From CAXGUU01 sp964012875 (lineage in GTDB: Bacteria; Pseudomonadota; Gammaproteobacteria; Ga0077536): a stretch of DNA of 14,620 nt. Made by a program: the position numbers and the translations under genes. The stretch is taken from the NCBI GenBank assembly GCA_964012875.1, contig CAXGUU010000047.1, positions 1-14,620 of the forward strand. Direction: 5' to 3'. Shown in pieces: positions 14,435-14,620 of this stretch. Each line of letters starts with the position of its first letter. Within the stretch, counting starts at the first letter, position 1. The notes under the pieces are model-generated. The model did no database searches, was not told where the DNA came from, and was given only the letters and a program-made list of their open reading frames with translations.

Positions 14435-14620
14435 ATGGCAATGTCGGCACTCGATGCAGAAACCCGCGCCGCTATTGAGCGCACGCGCGCCGGTTTGAAT
14501 GAGGCTCGGCACTTACCTGGATTTTTTTACACGTCCAAAGAGATTTTCGAGCACGAAGTCGAAACCATTTTTATGCGCGAGTGGCTCTGCGTTGGTCGCC
14601 TCGAAGAATTCGAGAAATCG
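14435..14620 (+). CDS. Rieske non-heme iron oxygenase alpha subunit, N-terminal part only
   Basis: The first 62 residues of an aromatic ring-hydroxylating-type oxygenase run to the window edge without a stop. The family start pattern is visible: LPGFFYTSKEIFEHEVETIFMREWLCVGRLEEFE. This is the helix and first strands before the Rieske domain, whose C-x-H and C-x2-H cluster ligands would follow outside. GGGAG lies about 9 bases upstream of ATG 14435; Met3 is an alternative start. Such alpha subunits hydroxylate aromatics, or demethylate or oxygenate quaternary amines, with electrons from a reductase. No reductase is in view. The substrate class cannot be decided from this fragment. Confidence 0.85.
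   Translation, partial: MAMSALDAETRAAIERTRAGLNEARHLPGFFYTSKEIFEHEVETIFMREWLCVGRLEEFEKS

Overview
This window looks like catabolic accessory DNA from a Gram-negative proteobacterium, most likely a marine or otherwise aquatic gammaproteobacterium; a sphingomonad-like alphaproteobacterium cannot be excluded. The evidence is a TonB-dependent outer-membrane receptor of the type typical of oligotrophic aquatic bacteria, an EmrE-like SMR pump, a lipoprotein-type PQQ dehydrogenase, and a high density of oxygenases with GC-rich third codon positions. No tRNA, rRNA, transposase, integrase or CRISPR array was seen.

Layout. (1) 1-611, minus strand: the 5' part of a PhyH-type Fe(II)/2-oxoglutarate dioxygenase, cut by the window edge. 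It is divergent from an SMR multidrug exporter (770-1099), and the shared intergenic region holds a long nested inverted repeat (643-735). (2) 1203-3608: a large TonB-dependent receptor, followed by about 580 bp without a recognisable gene. (3) 4190-5809: a Baeyer-Villiger-type flavin monooxygenase with a good rho-independent terminator. (4) 5861-6403: intergenic DNA with a possible decayed minus-strand reading frame and AT-rich palindromes. (5) 6404-8685: a compact plus-strand unit of amidohydrolase, fatty-acid-hydroxylase/sterol-desaturase-type di-iron membrane enzyme, and a small two-helix membrane protein. (6) 8772-9763: a GntR/FCD regulator followed 5 bp later by a DUF6166-like protein. 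(7) 9915-10181: a truncated receiver-like ORF. (8) 10213-13536: a tight unit of VOC-fold protein, MDMPI/DinB-like metalloenzyme and PQQ-dependent membrane-type dehydrogenase. (9) 13566-14183, minus strand: an isochorismatase/N-carbamoylsarcosine-amidase-like hydrolase. (10) 14435-14620: the N-terminus of a Rieske ring-hydroxylating oxygenase alpha subunit, running off the window.

How the genes may work together (inference). The receptor would import a bulky or scarce organic substrate. The Rieske oxygenase, PhyH dioxygenase, di-iron hydroxylase and BVMO would oxygenate it, and the periplasmic PQQ dehydrogenase would oxidise an alcohol or sugar-like moiety. The VOC protein, MDMPI-like enzyme, amidohydrolase and isochorismatase-fold hydrolase would open, isomerise or hydrolyse the products. 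The GntR/FCD protein is the only complete transcriptional regulator here. The substrate cannot be read from the sequence, so this is a candidate uncharacterised degradation cluster and not a demonstrated pathway.
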